Positions 7,042-14,749 of a stretch of 64,000 nt of DNA are shown here, piece after piece (position 1 is the first letter of the stretch; each line of letters opens with the position of its first letter). A model generated the notes under the pieces. That model had not been told where the DNA came from and made no database searches. It saw only the letters and a list, made by a program, of their open reading frames with translations. The position numbers and the translations under genes are program-made. The stretch covers positions 43,093 to 107,092 of the forward strand of contig VGCZ01000016.1 in NCBI GenBank assembly GCA_016869975.1, written 5' to 3'. This DNA comes from Alphaproteobacteria bacterium. GTDB taxonomy: Bacteria > Pseudomonadota > Alphaproteobacteria > Reyranellales > Reyranellaceae.

Positions 7042-8196
7042 TCAGATCCTCTCGGGCTCGGCCGACGTGACGCCCAGCTCGGCCAGTCGCGCCAGCGCCT
7101 GGTCGTCAAGGCCCAGCAGCTCACGCAAGGTCTCGCCGGTGTGCTCGCCGAGATCCGGTGCGCGACGCTCGATGACCAGCGGCATGCCGGCGAAGCGATA
7201 GGGCATGCCCTTGACCAGCCCGCCATCGGGCAGCCACGCCAGTGTGTCGCCGGCTAGCGCGCGGTCGCGAATCAGGTCCATGCCGTTCTTCACGACCGCG
7301 GCCGCAATCCCTGCATCGTTCAAGACGCGGGCCGCCGCCTCCGCATCCTGCGACGCCGCCCATTGATCGATCGATACGTCGTCAATGACGGTGGCCCACG
7401 CAACTTCATCCTTCTCGTCCTGCAGCGTGATCGCCAGCCAGCGGCCATCGGCACAGCGCAGGCAGCGTTGCAGCGCGACGCCGTCCTGCGCGTTGCCTTG
7501 TCGCGACGGCGTTCGCCGCGCGGGGTCGGCGGCGGCGGCGACGATCTCCTCGCCGATCATGAAGCTCGCGATCTCGCGCTGGGAGATGTCAAGCAATGCG
7601 CCTCTGCCCGTGCGCCGCGCGTTCATCACGGCGGCGATGACGAGGCCCGCAGCAAGCAACGAGACCACCTGGTCCGGATAGTTCACGTCCATCCCTGAAA
7701 TGCGCGGCAGGCCGTCATCGGCGTAACCGGTGAGGGCGGCCATGCCGCCGGTAGCGTCGAGCGTCGAGCCGTAGGAGGCGTGCAGGCGATTGGGCCCGGT
7801 GTCGCCCTGGCTGGAGATCGAGGCCAGCACGATACGGGGGTTGGCCGCCTTCAGCGCCGCGTAGTCGAGACCGAAGCGTTCGAGCACGCCACGGCGGAAA
7901 TTCTCGACCACGACGTCGCAGCCCTTCGCCAATTCGAGGATCAGGCGGCGCCCTTCGGCATGCTTGAGGTTCAGCGCCACGCCGCGCTTGTTGCGATTGG
8001 TGAAGTGGAACGGCGGCGAGCGGTTCCACCAGCCCGGCGACGTGTCGCGCTGGCCGACGGCGCGGAACGGATCCATGTAGGCACCGGACTCGATCTTCAC
8101 CACCTCGGCGCCGAGATCGCCGAGCATGGCCGAGGTGTTGGCGCCGGCCGTCAGCAGGCCGAAATCGAGCACGCGGATTCCCGCCAGCGGCTTCAT
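7042..8196 (-). CDS. Family III CoA-transferase (CaiB/BaiF), catalytic-type subunit
   Basis: 384 aa. Family III enzymes move CoA between carboxylic acids through an aspartyl-CoA thioester. The N-terminal LAGIRVLDFG, GAEVVKIES and NLKHAEGRRLILEL segments are typical, and the nucleophile position is Asp147 in STLDATGGMAALTG. The start is ATG 8196, whose ATGA overlaps the stop of the upstream paralogue (8193-8195), so the two are translationally coupled. A longer frame to 8247 overlaps that paralogue and is unlikely. The neighbouring second copy lacks the Asp, suggesting a two-subunit enzyme. Confidence 0.9.
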   Translation of the reverse strand: MKPLAGIRVLDFGLLTAGANTSAMLGDLGAEVVKIESGAYMDPFRAVGQRDTSPGWWNRSPPFHFTNRNKRGVALNLKHAEGRRLILELAKGCDVVVENFRRGVLERFGLDYAALKAANPRIVLASISSQGDTGPNRLHASYGSTLDATGGMAALTGYADDGLPRISGMDVNYPDQVVSLLAAGLVIAAVMNARRTGRGALLDISQREIASFMIGEEIVAAAADPARRTPSRQGNAQDGVALQRCLRCADGRWLAITLQDEKDEVAWATVIDDVSIDQWAASQDAEAAARVLNDAGIAAAVVKNGMDLIRDRALAGDTLAWLPDGGLVKGMPYRFAGMPLVIERRAPDLGEHTGETLRELLGLDDQALARLAELGVTSAEPERI

Positions 8197-9251
8197 GGCG
8201 CGCGCTCCTCGAGAAGCGGCGATGGCGCGAAGCCCGATCCGTTCCACAGCACCGGCAGGCGCGGCATCTTCAGACCGGCCATGTCGACGATGAAGCCGCG
8301 ATCGATCATCTGCGGATCACCGAGCAGCTCGAAGGGCGTGACCACCGTGCCGAATGGAATGCCGCGCCCCTGCGCCGCCGCGTAGATCTCGGCGCGCGTG
8401 CGGGTGGCGCACCACGGTCTCATCACGGCGTAGATGTCGCCGATCAGGCGGCGGCGTTCAGGGCGCGTGGCGAAGCGCGGATCGTTCAGGCGCGCATCGC
8501 CGACCAGCGCGGCCACGGCGTCGAACTGGGTCACGCCGTAGACCAGCGCGACGTGGCCGTCGGCGCAGGGTACGACCTGGAATTCCGAGCGTGCGCCGTC
8601 GCGCGTCGGCGCTTTGCCGTCGGCGTGCGCACCGGAGGCCGCCTTCCAGTTCACCCACAGCAGCGCTTCGACCAGCGAGACCCGCGCCGGCGGCACGCCC
8701 TTGGCGGCGAGCTGCGCCATCAGCGCGGTGAAGGCGGCGAGGCCGCCGGGATAGGAGCCCTGATGGCCGCCCAGGCGCAGCGGTTCGCGCTCGGCGTCGC
8801 CCACCATGTCGAGCAGGCCGCCCAGCGCCAGTACGGTGAAGCCGCTCAAAGGCGCATGCGGCCGCGGCATGCTCTCGGGCCAGCCGGCGATCTCGACGCG
8901 TGCGATGTTGCGTGCCGCGAGCAGGGCGGCGGCGTCTGAGTCGCCTTCCTCATAGAGCGCCGCGTCGATGCGGCCGCCCAGCAGCGCATCGAGCGCTGAG
9001 CGTCGGTCGGCGGGCAGGGCGATGGCGCGCTTCGAGGTGTTGAGGAACTGAAACAGCGCGCTGCTTCCGTCGGCGGGCAGCAAGGGCGGCGCGGCGCGCA
9101 CCTCGTCGCCGCCCGGCGGCTCGAGCTTCAGCACGCGCGCGCCGAGATCGGCGGCGATCTTGGCCGCCATCGAGGTGGCGAGGCGTATGCACAGCGGCGT
9201 ATTCGGTCCGTCGATCTCGAGGATCGTCGTGCCGTCGAGTGGGCGGGTCAT
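8193..9251 (-). CDS. Family III CoA-transferase-like protein lacking the catalytic Asp
   Basis: 352 aa. It has the CaiB/BaiF framework: an ADLGARVLKLEPPGGDEVR segment, a QFLNTSKRAIALP segment and the C-terminal DDxxF-like RDGARSEFQVVPCADGHVAL region. At the position of the nucleophilic Asp the sequence reads GFTVLALGG, with Thr139, so by itself it should not form the aspartyl-CoA intermediate. It overlaps the active-type paralogue downstream by ATGA and the VanZ-like gene upstream by four bases. Start ATG 9251. Paired active and inactive subunits are known in some heteromeric family III enzymes such as benzylsuccinate CoA-transferase; that parallel is inference. Confidence 0.82.
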   Translation of the reverse strand: MTRPLDGTTILEIDGPNTPLCIRLATSMAAKIAADLGARVLKLEPPGGDEVRAAPPLLPADGSSALFQFLNTSKRAIALPADRRSALDALLGGRIDAALYEEGDSDAAALLAARNIARVEIAGWPESMPRPHAPLSGFTVLALGGLLDMVGDAEREPLRLGGHQGSYPGGLAAFTALMAQLAAKGVPPARVSLVEALLWVNWKAASGAHADGKAPTRDGARSEFQVVPCADGHVALVYGVTQFDAVAALVGDARLNDPRFATRPERRRLIGDIYAVMRPWCATRTRAEIYAAAQGRGIPFGTVVTPFELLGDPQMIDRGFIVDMAGLKMPRLPVLWNGSGFAPSPLLEERAP

Positions 9252-9598
9252 GTCGGTCGTGGCGCGACGAGGCGCAGCAGGAGGGCGGCGGTGACGACGC
9301 CAACGGCGCCGGCGATGAAATCCAGGATCGATGCGTGACGGCCTGGCGCCACGAGCTGACCGAGCTCCATCAGCGCGGCGTAGGCGGTGAGGCCGCCGGT
9401 CAATCTCACGGCGTGCCGGCGCGATGGCCAGGCGAGGCCGCCGACCAGCATGGTGCCGGCGTAGGCGACGACATGCTCGACCTTGCCGCTCAGGCCGGAG
9501 CGCGGCAGGTCCTCGCCCGGCAGCCACGACAGCACCGCCAGCAGCAGCAGGCAGCAGCCGAAGGCGTAGGGCGATGCGCGACGCAGCGCTGTGATCAT
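9248..9598 (-). CDS. VanZ-like small membrane protein
   Basis: 116 aa with about four hydrophobic helices: YAFGCCLLLLAVLSWL, the KVEHVVAYAGTMLVGGLAW segment with the conserved K-x-x-H, LTAYAALMELGQ and the C-terminal ILDFIAGAVGVVTAALLLRL. The H-x-V-A-Y and E-x-x-Q…D-x-x-A-N/G pattern is that of VanZ-like proteins, whose function outside teicoplanin resistance is unknown. ATG 9598 is in ATGA overlap with the stop of the upstream crotonase remnant. It lies within an operon with CoA-transferases without an evident functional link. Confidence 0.78.
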   Translation of the reverse strand: MITALRRASPYAFGCCLLLLAVLSWLPGEDLPRSGLSGKVEHVVAYAGTMLVGGLAWPSRRHAVRLTGGLTAYAALMELGQLVAPGRHASILDFIAGAVGVVTAALLLRLVAPRPT

Positions 9599-9885
9599 CC
9601 GCCCGACCACTTGGGCGCGCGCTTGTTGAGGTGAGCGTCGACGCCTGCGGCGAAGTCCGGCGTATCGGCGAGACGCTCCACGGCTTCGAGCTCCATCGCC
9701 ATGCTCTCTTCGAAGCGCATGACGCCGCCCAAGGTGATGGCGCAGCGGATGGCGGCGAGCGTGGCGGCGATGCCGGCGCGCACCTCCTCGACCATCGGCC
9801 GGGTGAAGGCGTTGACCGGCGGGCGGTTGAACTCGAGCCAGGCGACCCGGTTTTCGGTGCGCCGGAGGATCGCGGAGACGGCCAC
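9595..9885 (-). pseudogene. Internally deleted crotonase (enoyl-CoA hydratase family) remnant
   Basis: 96 codons, open throughout. The first ~30 residues match a crotonase N-terminus (RVAWLEFNRPPVNAFTRPM) and the last ~55 match a crotonase C-terminus (RFEESMAMELEAVERLADT, then FAAGVDAHLNKRAPKWSGG). The join falls near EEVRAGIAATLAAIRCAI. The ~150-residue middle with the oxyanion hole and catalytic Glu residues is missing, with the reading frame kept. It cannot have hydratase activity. GTG 9885 follows two bases after the MetE-like gene stop; its own stop overlaps the VanZ-like start. Either a dead gene kept for translational coupling or a reassigned small protein. Confidence 0.8.
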
Positions 9886-9887
9886 GG

Positions 9888-10934
9888 TCAGCGGCCCTGC
9901 ACTTCCATGGCCTGGCGATGCGCGGCGATCAGACCGGGCACACGTTCGGGATCTGCGCGACCCCAGCCGCACTCGCTCGACAGGCCGAACTCACCGACGA
10001 CCTTATGTGCGGTGGCGGCGCGCTGCATGTCGCCGCGGTGATCGTCGTAGTGGATCAGGCCGAGATAGAGCGTGGTCTCCTTGGGCAGCTTCAGGTTCTT
10101 CAGCGGGGCGAAATAGGCGTCGTCGCTGCGATCCTTCGGAACGGGCAGATGCAGGTAGTCGAGCCCGCGCGTAAGGCGAGGGATGAAGCCGTTCGACATC
10201 TCCACCAGGATCGCCATGTCCTTGGGCATCACCAGATGCTCGTCGCGCGGCGAGCCGTAGCAGAGGTGCACGCCCATCTCGACATCGGCGGGCACCGCGT
10301 TGCCCAGCCGCGCAAGCTCGGCGTCGATCTGCGCCTTGTAGTCAGCGGGCCGGTGCTTGAAGTAGTTCTCGAACACCAGGACTTCCTGGCAGACGTCCCA
10401 CTGGATTGACAGGTCCTGGTGCGGGATCGCGGCGCAGATCTGGTTCAGCGCCTTGAGCAGCGAGCGTTCGTAGGCCGGCAGGTAATCGGTCAGCGCGGCG
10501 GGGCTGACATACATGTAGCCCGAGGCCATCGGCGTGGGCAGCGCCACCTGGAAGCGCACGCCCGCAGGAATCGCGCCGGCGTCGCGAAGGCGCTTGAACA
10601 CAGCGTAGGATTCGATCGCCGCCGGCGCGTAGCCGGTCTCGTACTCGACCGTCTTGGGATCGATTCCGGGCTTGAAGCCGATGCGCTCGCTCTCGCGGAT
10701 CAGCTGGCCGTCCCACTGGTAGAGCTTGAGCGTCTCCGCGTCCTTGTCGATTTGCATCGCGGGGTGGTCGAGCAGCATCTGCTGCTGCCAGAAGATCCAG
10801 CGATGGCGCTTGCCGGTCTCGCCGTCGGGAATGCGCTTCAACCATGGTCCGAGCGCGCCGGCGACGGCGCGGAAGACGCTTTCGGCGTCCGCCATGGCGA
10901 CGCTGCCGATCAGATGCACACCCGGATGGGTCAT
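9888..10934 (-). CDS. MetE-like methyltransferase-fold protein (UROD/MetE superfamily)
   Basis: 348 aa, a single TIM-barrel resembling the C-terminal catalytic half of cobalamin-independent methionine synthase. Potential zinc ligands are His223 and Cys225 in GVHLCYGS and Cys322 in SSECGWGR, matching the H-x-C … C pattern of MetE. The N-terminal folate-binding half of true MetE is absent, so it may use another methyl donor or substrate. ATG 10934 follows a GGGGGAA ribosome site. It heads the minus-strand operon running to the CoA-transferases and nitronate monooxygenase-like gene. The substrate is unknown. Confidence 0.75.
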   Translation of the reverse strand: MTHPGVHLIGSVAMADAESVFRAVAGALGPWLKRIPDGETGKRHRWIFWQQQMLLDHPAMQIDKDAETLKLYQWDGQLIRESERIGFKPGIDPKTVEYETGYAPAAIESYAVFKRLRDAGAIPAGVRFQVALPTPMASGYMYVSPAALTDYLPAYERSLLKALNQICAAIPHQDLSIQWDVCQEVLVFENYFKHRPADYKAQIDAELARLGNAVPADVEMGVHLCYGSPRDEHLVMPKDMAILVEMSNGFIPRLTRGLDYLHLPVPKDRSDDAYFAPLKNLKLPKETTLYLGLIHYDDHRGDMQRAATAHKVVGEFGLSSECGWGRADPERVPGLIAAHRQAMEVQGR

Positions 10935-11119
10935 GACGTTCCCCCTCTTCGGGCGACAGCATAGGACCCCTGGACGGCTCGAAGCTACGCTGAACCGGGC
11001 ATCGCCGCCGGCTCGATTGAGTCGGCAAAACGGCGATTCATGCCGCAATTCCGACGCCGCGCCACGCGAGGATTCGGTTCGTTCCGCACACAGACTGGTT
11101 GTGCCTGAAGGGGGCACCG

Positions 11120-11383
11120 ATGCCACTCGACTCCGCGATCCTCACCCGTGTGACCCATTTGCGTATCAGCGATCGTCTTTATCCGATCGATAGCTACGAA
11201 CAGGCTTCGGTCATGTTCCGCGCCGCGCTCGGCGCCTGGGACGGGCCACTGGACGCGGTGGTCGACGCCGCGCTGTGCGACGCGGACGGCCACGAGCTGG
11301 GCTATGTCAGCCGCAGCGGCCATTGCTGGATCGGAAGGCGCGCGGCCTCTCACGGCATCTGCGTCTACGCGCCAGAAACCTGA
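11120..11383 (+). CDS. Hypothetical protein
   Basis: 87 aa starting MPLDSAILTRVTHLRISDRL; ATG 11120 has AAGGGGG upstream, although the frame is open from 11099. No signal peptide, membrane helix or known motif. It has two cysteines and an acidic centre (DAVVDAALCDADGHELGYVS). The codon use matches its neighbours. It stands alone between the divergent MetE-like gene and the Sel1 protein gene. I do not recognise a family; it could be a small cytosolic protein or a chance frame. Confidence 0.4.
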   Translation: MPLDSAILTRVTHLRISDRLYPIDSYEQASVMFRAALGAWDGPLDAVVDAALCDADGHELGYVSRSGHCWIGRRAASHGICVYAPET

Positions 11384-11549
11384 CGAAGTTCCTGCTGTGG
11401 TGGCGCACGGCCTCGGCGGATGGGCGCTTGACTTGCCGCCAGCGTCGATCGCCGCTCGACTCGCGTCGCTGGTTGTGGAACGCTGATAGAGCGCGCCTGC
11501 CGGGCGCACGTCGTCGGAGCGGTGGGCCTCGCGGCCACCGGACTAAGCC

Positions 11550-12362
11550 ATGGGGGATCGCCTCGGCGTCGCTCTTGTCGCGATGGCGCTTTGCTTGGGC
11601 GCGCCGGCGATAGCGGGGCCGTTCGAGGACGCCGACGCTGCGGCGCATCGCAAGGACTACGCCACCGCGCTACGCCTGTGGCGTTCGCTCGCCGAGCGCG
11701 GCGACACCTACGCCCAGTTCAATATCGGCCTGATGTACTACAACGGCCACGGCGTGAAGCAGGACTACGCCGAGGCTATGCGGCTGTGGCGGCCGATCGC
11801 GGCGCGTGGCGACGCGCTGGCGCAGTACAGCGTTGGCTTCCTGTACGACAATGGCCACGGCGTGGCCGAGGACGTCGAGGAGGCGCTGAGCTGGTATCGA
11901 ATGGCGGCGGAGCAGCAGCAGGCCGCCGCGCAGACCGCGCTGGGCGATTTCTTCGCCGAAGGTCGCGGCGTGAAGCAGGATTACGTCGAAGCCCTGCGCT
12001 GGTATCGATTGGCGGCGGTGCAGGGCGAGGCTGGCGCGCAGTTCGCGCTGGGCTATGCTTTTGCCAATGGCATTGGCGTGCCCCGCAACGAGGTCGAAGC
12101 GGCGCGCTGGTATCGCCTGGCCGCCGACCAGGGTGACAACGGCGCCCAGGTCAATCTCGGCCTGATGTACTACAACGGCCGCGGCGTGGCGCGCAGCTAT
12201 GAGCTCGCCTACCGCTGGTTCGCGCTGGCGGCGGCGCACGGCGACGACGTTGCCGACGGCTTGCGTGGCATGGCCGCGGCGAAGCTGACGCCGGAGCTGA
12301 TCGCCGAGATCGAGCAATCGGTGCGTGACGCGCGCAACCTGGTCGCGCGTCGCCGTCCGTAG
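11550..12362 (+). CDS. Secreted Sel1-repeat (TPR-like) protein
   Basis: 270 aa. A signal peptide is clear (VALVAMALCLGAPAIAGP), so the protein is probably periplasmic. Six Sel1-like repeats follow, each about 36 residues with the pattern A-x-x-x-L-G-x-x-Y-x-x-G-x-G-V-x-x-D/N-x-x-x-A-x-x-W-Y, such as AQFNIGLMYYNGHGVKQDY and AQTALGDFFAEGRGVKQDY. Such alpha-solenoids act as scaffolds in signalling or envelope quality control; the partner is unknown. It appears monocistronic. Confidence 0.88.
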   Translation: MGDRLGVALVAMALCLGAPAIAGPFEDADAAAHRKDYATALRLWRSLAERGDTYAQFNIGLMYYNGHGVKQDYAEAMRLWRPIAARGDALAQYSVGFLYDNGHGVAEDVEEALSWYRMAAEQQQAAAQTALGDFFAEGRGVKQDYVEALRWYRLAAVQGEAGAQFALGYAFANGIGVPRNEVEAARWYRLAADQGDNGAQVNLGLMYYNGRGVARSYELAYRWFALAAAHGDDVADGLRGMAAAKLTPELIAEIEQSVRDARNLVARRRP

Positions 12363-12400
12363 GGCGTACCATAGGACCCTTCCCGCGGGCGGAGAGGATC

Positions 12401-12952
12401 ATGCGCTTCGACAAGGACGGATTCATCGAGGCCTGCCGCAGGGCGGTGGAAGCCGACGACAGCCACATGGCGGTGCGCGAGATCGTCGCCCGCGCGGTGT
12501 CGGAACCGGGCGACGTGATCGCCGCGCTCGGCGAGCCGACGAGGAGCGGCATCACCCCGCTCTATCGCTCCGACACGCTCACCATCCTCAACATCGCCTG
12601 GCCGCCGTTCATGACGGTCACGCCGCACAATCACAACATGTGGGCGGTGATCGGCGTCTACTCGGGCTGCGAGGACAACATCTTCTGGCGCCGGCGCGGC
12701 GACGTGATCGAGGCGGCGGGCGCCAAGGCGCTGCGCGTGGGCGACGCCCATCCGCTGGGCCGCGACATCATCCATACCGTCACCAATCCGCTGGGCCGCA
12801 TGACCTTGGCGCTGCAGCTCTACGGCGGCGATTTCTTCGGCGCACCACGCAGCCAGAGGGATCCCGAGACCTTGCGTGAGGAGCCCTACGACGTGGCGCG
12901 CCGAGCCCAGGCGTTCCGCGACGCCGGCGCGCGCTTCGGGTTGGTCGACTAG
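12401..12952 (+). CDS. Cupin-fold metalloprotein, cysteine-dioxygenase-like (COG5553 type)
   Basis: 183 aa. A double-stranded beta-helix protein with a metal-site motif PHNHNMWAVIGVYSG (H-x-H plus a Glu a little further on) and a late histidine in DIIHTVTNP. This matches the predicted metal-dependent enzymes related to cysteine/3-mercaptopropionate dioxygenase, which oxidise thiols with iron and O2. The full cysteine dioxygenase signature is not visible, so the substrate is open. ATG 12401 is preceded by GGAGAGG. Downstream lie a regulator remnant and the convergent DUF5675-like gene. Confidence 0.72.
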   Translation: MRFDKDGFIEACRRAVEADDSHMAVREIVARAVSEPGDVIAALGEPTRSGITPLYRSDTLTILNIAWPPFMTVTPHNHNMWAVIGVYSGCEDNIFWRRRGDVIEAAGAKALRVGDAHPLGRDIIHTVTNPLGRMTLALQLYGGDFFGAPRSQRDPETLREEPYDVARRAQAFRDAGARFGLVD

Positions 12953-12988
12953 CAGCACTCGGCGTCGCCGCCCTACGCTGGCGGTGTC

Positions 12989-13145
12989 ATGCCAGCCGAG
13001 CTGCGCGCCCATGTCCGCGACCGGATACGCGACGCCGGCCTGCGACAAGAGGAATTCGCCGCCGGCGTCGGGATCAGCCGGCCGCAGATCGACAACGCCC
13101 TCGCCGGCCGCTTCGGCTTGTCGCCGGATGTGGCCGCGCGTCGCT
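12989..13145 (+). pseudogene. Remnant of a helix-turn-helix regulator gene
   Basis: The frame from ATG 12989 encodes a Cro/C1-like helix-turn-helix: RDRIRDAGLRQEEFAAGVGI followed by SRPQIDNALAGRFGLSPDVA. After about residue 50 the likeness stops and the frame runs on to 13366 through the antisense of the DUF5675-like gene, giving unrelated sequence. It therefore looks like the end of a larger regulator, or a piece of one, left after a rearrangement and joined tail to tail with the next gene. Confidence 0.5.
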
Positions 13146-13669
13146 CAGCCGGCATACTTCCGGCAGCTCGTGAGCGCCGGCATCTCGCCGCTGACCCGCA
13201 GGGTGACAATGATGCTCTTCTTCCGATCCTTGCCGCCGCACTGGTCCCAGATGATCTCCATCGATTCCTTGGAGTAGGTCAGCTGGTTGGCTTCCAGGAA
13301 ACCCGGGCCGATGCAGCCCTCGAAATGCGAGGGTACCGAGCCCTTGTGGATCAGGATATTGCGTAGCTGCTTATTGACTTCGGCCGTCTTGCCCAGCCAC
13401 GGATTGACGACGAGGCCGTGCGTGCCCCCGGTTTCCGCCTCGTCGTACATCGAGGACATTGTGTATTCGCCCGGCTTCAGGTGGACATAGCCGTCCATGC
13501 GCTCCAGGGTGTCGAAGGCGTAGCCGCCGACCCACAGCGTACCGACCAGGCCGTGCGCGGTCTTGGCGGTCTTGATCTCCTTGCCGGACTTCGGATCCTT
13601 GGTGACGGCGTTGTAGACGTTCTCGACGTATTCGTCGCCGCGTTCGTACCGGATCACCGTGGCTGCCAT
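13145..13669 (-). CDS. DUF5675-like protein
   Basis: 174 aa. The order of segments resembles DUF5675 proteins: an early T-L-W-V-G-G-Y-A-F-D-T-L-E-R strand, a K-P-G-E-Y-T-M-S turn, then LRNILIHKGSVPSHFEGCIG, comparable to the I-H-x-G-N…G-C-I motif of that family, and a closing E-S-M-E-I-I. No signal peptide. ATG 13669 has a GGGGGAG ribosome site, so the longer frame from 13750 is not needed. Its 3' end overlaps a regulator remnant on the other strand. Family call moderate, function unknown. Confidence 0.6.
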   Translation of the reverse strand: MAATVIRYERGDEYVENVYNAVTKDPKSGKEIKTAKTAHGLVGTLWVGGYAFDTLERMDGYVHLKPGEYTMSSMYDEAETGGTHGLVVNPWLGKTAEVNKQLRNILIHKGSVPSHFEGCIGPGFLEANQLTYSKESMEIIWDQCGGKDRKKSIIVTLRVSGEMPALTSCRKYAG

Positions 13670-14006
13670 GGCTCCCCCCATCGAAGATGATGGCAGCATG
13701 TTGCACCGGAGCGTCATTGGGCGCTGTTCCCCGCGTAACAGGGCTACCAATCAGCCTCGCCGAGCTTTCCCGATAGGATGTCCCCATGGCCATGCGCCAT
13801 GACACCGCCGCCCGACCAAGCCGCTTTGCGCTTCTCGCCGCGGGACCCGCCGGCGTGTGGCCGCCTAGCCCGACCCGCCATGCGGAGTTCTTAGGCACGC
13901 AGGCGCGTGCGCGCGCTTCTATAGGCGCGAGGGAAAGCCGGTCGTCGCGCACGGCCGATAGCTGAAAATCGGCCGATTGCTTACCCGCTGCTTACCGGCC
14001 AAGACA

Positions 14007-14036
14007 AAGGGCCTAGCGGTCGCCCGCTAAGCCCTT
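14007..14036 (-). terminator. Hairpin downstream of tRNA-Ala
   Basis: AAGGGCCTAGCGG (14007-14019) pairs with CCGCTAAGCCCTT (14024-14036) over a four-base loop, with one G-U-type mismatch, nine bases past the tRNA 3' end on the minus strand. A short U-containing tail follows. The remaining ~250 bases up to the DUF5675-like gene show no convincing gene. Confidence 0.5.
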
Positions 14037-14044
14037 GCTTCTAT

Positions 14045-14120
<76 letters not shown>

Positions 14121-14161
14121 GGAACTCGCCGCACCGCGCTGGGGCGCGGGCGATGCGCGAC

Positions 14162-14190
14162 TAAATATGAAGCGTGCGCGCGCTAGGCAA
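14162..14190 (-). promoter_or_regulatory. Candidate sigma-70 promoter for tRNA-Ala
   Basis: On the minus strand TTGCCT (14190-14185), a 17-base spacer, then TATTTA (14167-14162); transcription would begin about 35 bases before the tRNA. It lies just downstream of the FYDLN-acid gene on the same strand. Confidence 0.45.
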
Positions 14191-14207
14191 GCGGATTCGG
14201 CGACCGA

Positions 14208-14576
14208 TCAGGTCTCCTCGTCGCCGCCCTTCTCCTCGATATCGACGTCGAGCGCGGCATCCTCCTCCGCTAGATCGTCGGTATCCTCCAACGCCGCGTC
14301 GTCGACCGCCTCGTCGCCCTCGACCTCCGGCAGCTCGCCGCCGTCGAGCGCGACACCCTCCACGACTTCCTTGGCCTTGCTCTTGGCGGCGGCGGCCTTG
14401 GCCGCGGCGGCGGCGGCGGCGCCGGCCGCGGCGCGGCTGCGGCGGGTCTTCAGGAAGTCCTCCGGATCGTGCGCGTGATGGCACTTCGGGCAGGTGATCG
14501 GTGAACTGTTCAGGTCGTAGAACCGCGCGCCGCAGCTTTGGCAGGTGCGCTTGGTTCCCCACGCGGCTTTGACCAT
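14208..14576 (-). CDS. TIGR02300 / FYDLN-acid family protein
   Basis: 122 aa. The N-terminus forms a zinc-ribbon-like knuckle with CQSCGARFYDLN and CPKCHHAH (two CxxC pairs), including the family-defining F-Y-D-L-N. It is followed by an Ala/Lys-rich stretch and a long acidic, low-complexity tail ending DVDIEEKGGDEET. This is the alphaproteobacterial family of unknown function usually encoded divergently from aroA, exactly as here. ATG 14576. The zinc knuckle plus acidic tail suggests binding of a nucleic-acid-associated partner, but no role is established. Confidence 0.9.
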   Translation of the reverse strand: MVKAAWGTKRTCQSCGARFYDLNSSPITCPKCHHAHDPEDFLKTRRSRAAAGAAAAAAAKAAAAKSKAKEVVEGVALDGGELPEVEGDEAVDDAALEDTDDLAEEDAALDVDIEEKGGDEET

Positions 14577-14749
14577 CTCGGCCTCTTGCTCGATCCGGAA
14601 ATAGATGCCTCACCCGGAGCGCAGATATCGCTCCCGGTAGCAGGCTCGCGCGTTTGCCATGCGTGCCGGTCCCTGTCAAAAGCAAATTGCCGCGCCCCTT
14701 CGCCCGCCCGGGCGGGCGGGCCGCCTCAGTGAGGGGAGTAGTCGACGCG

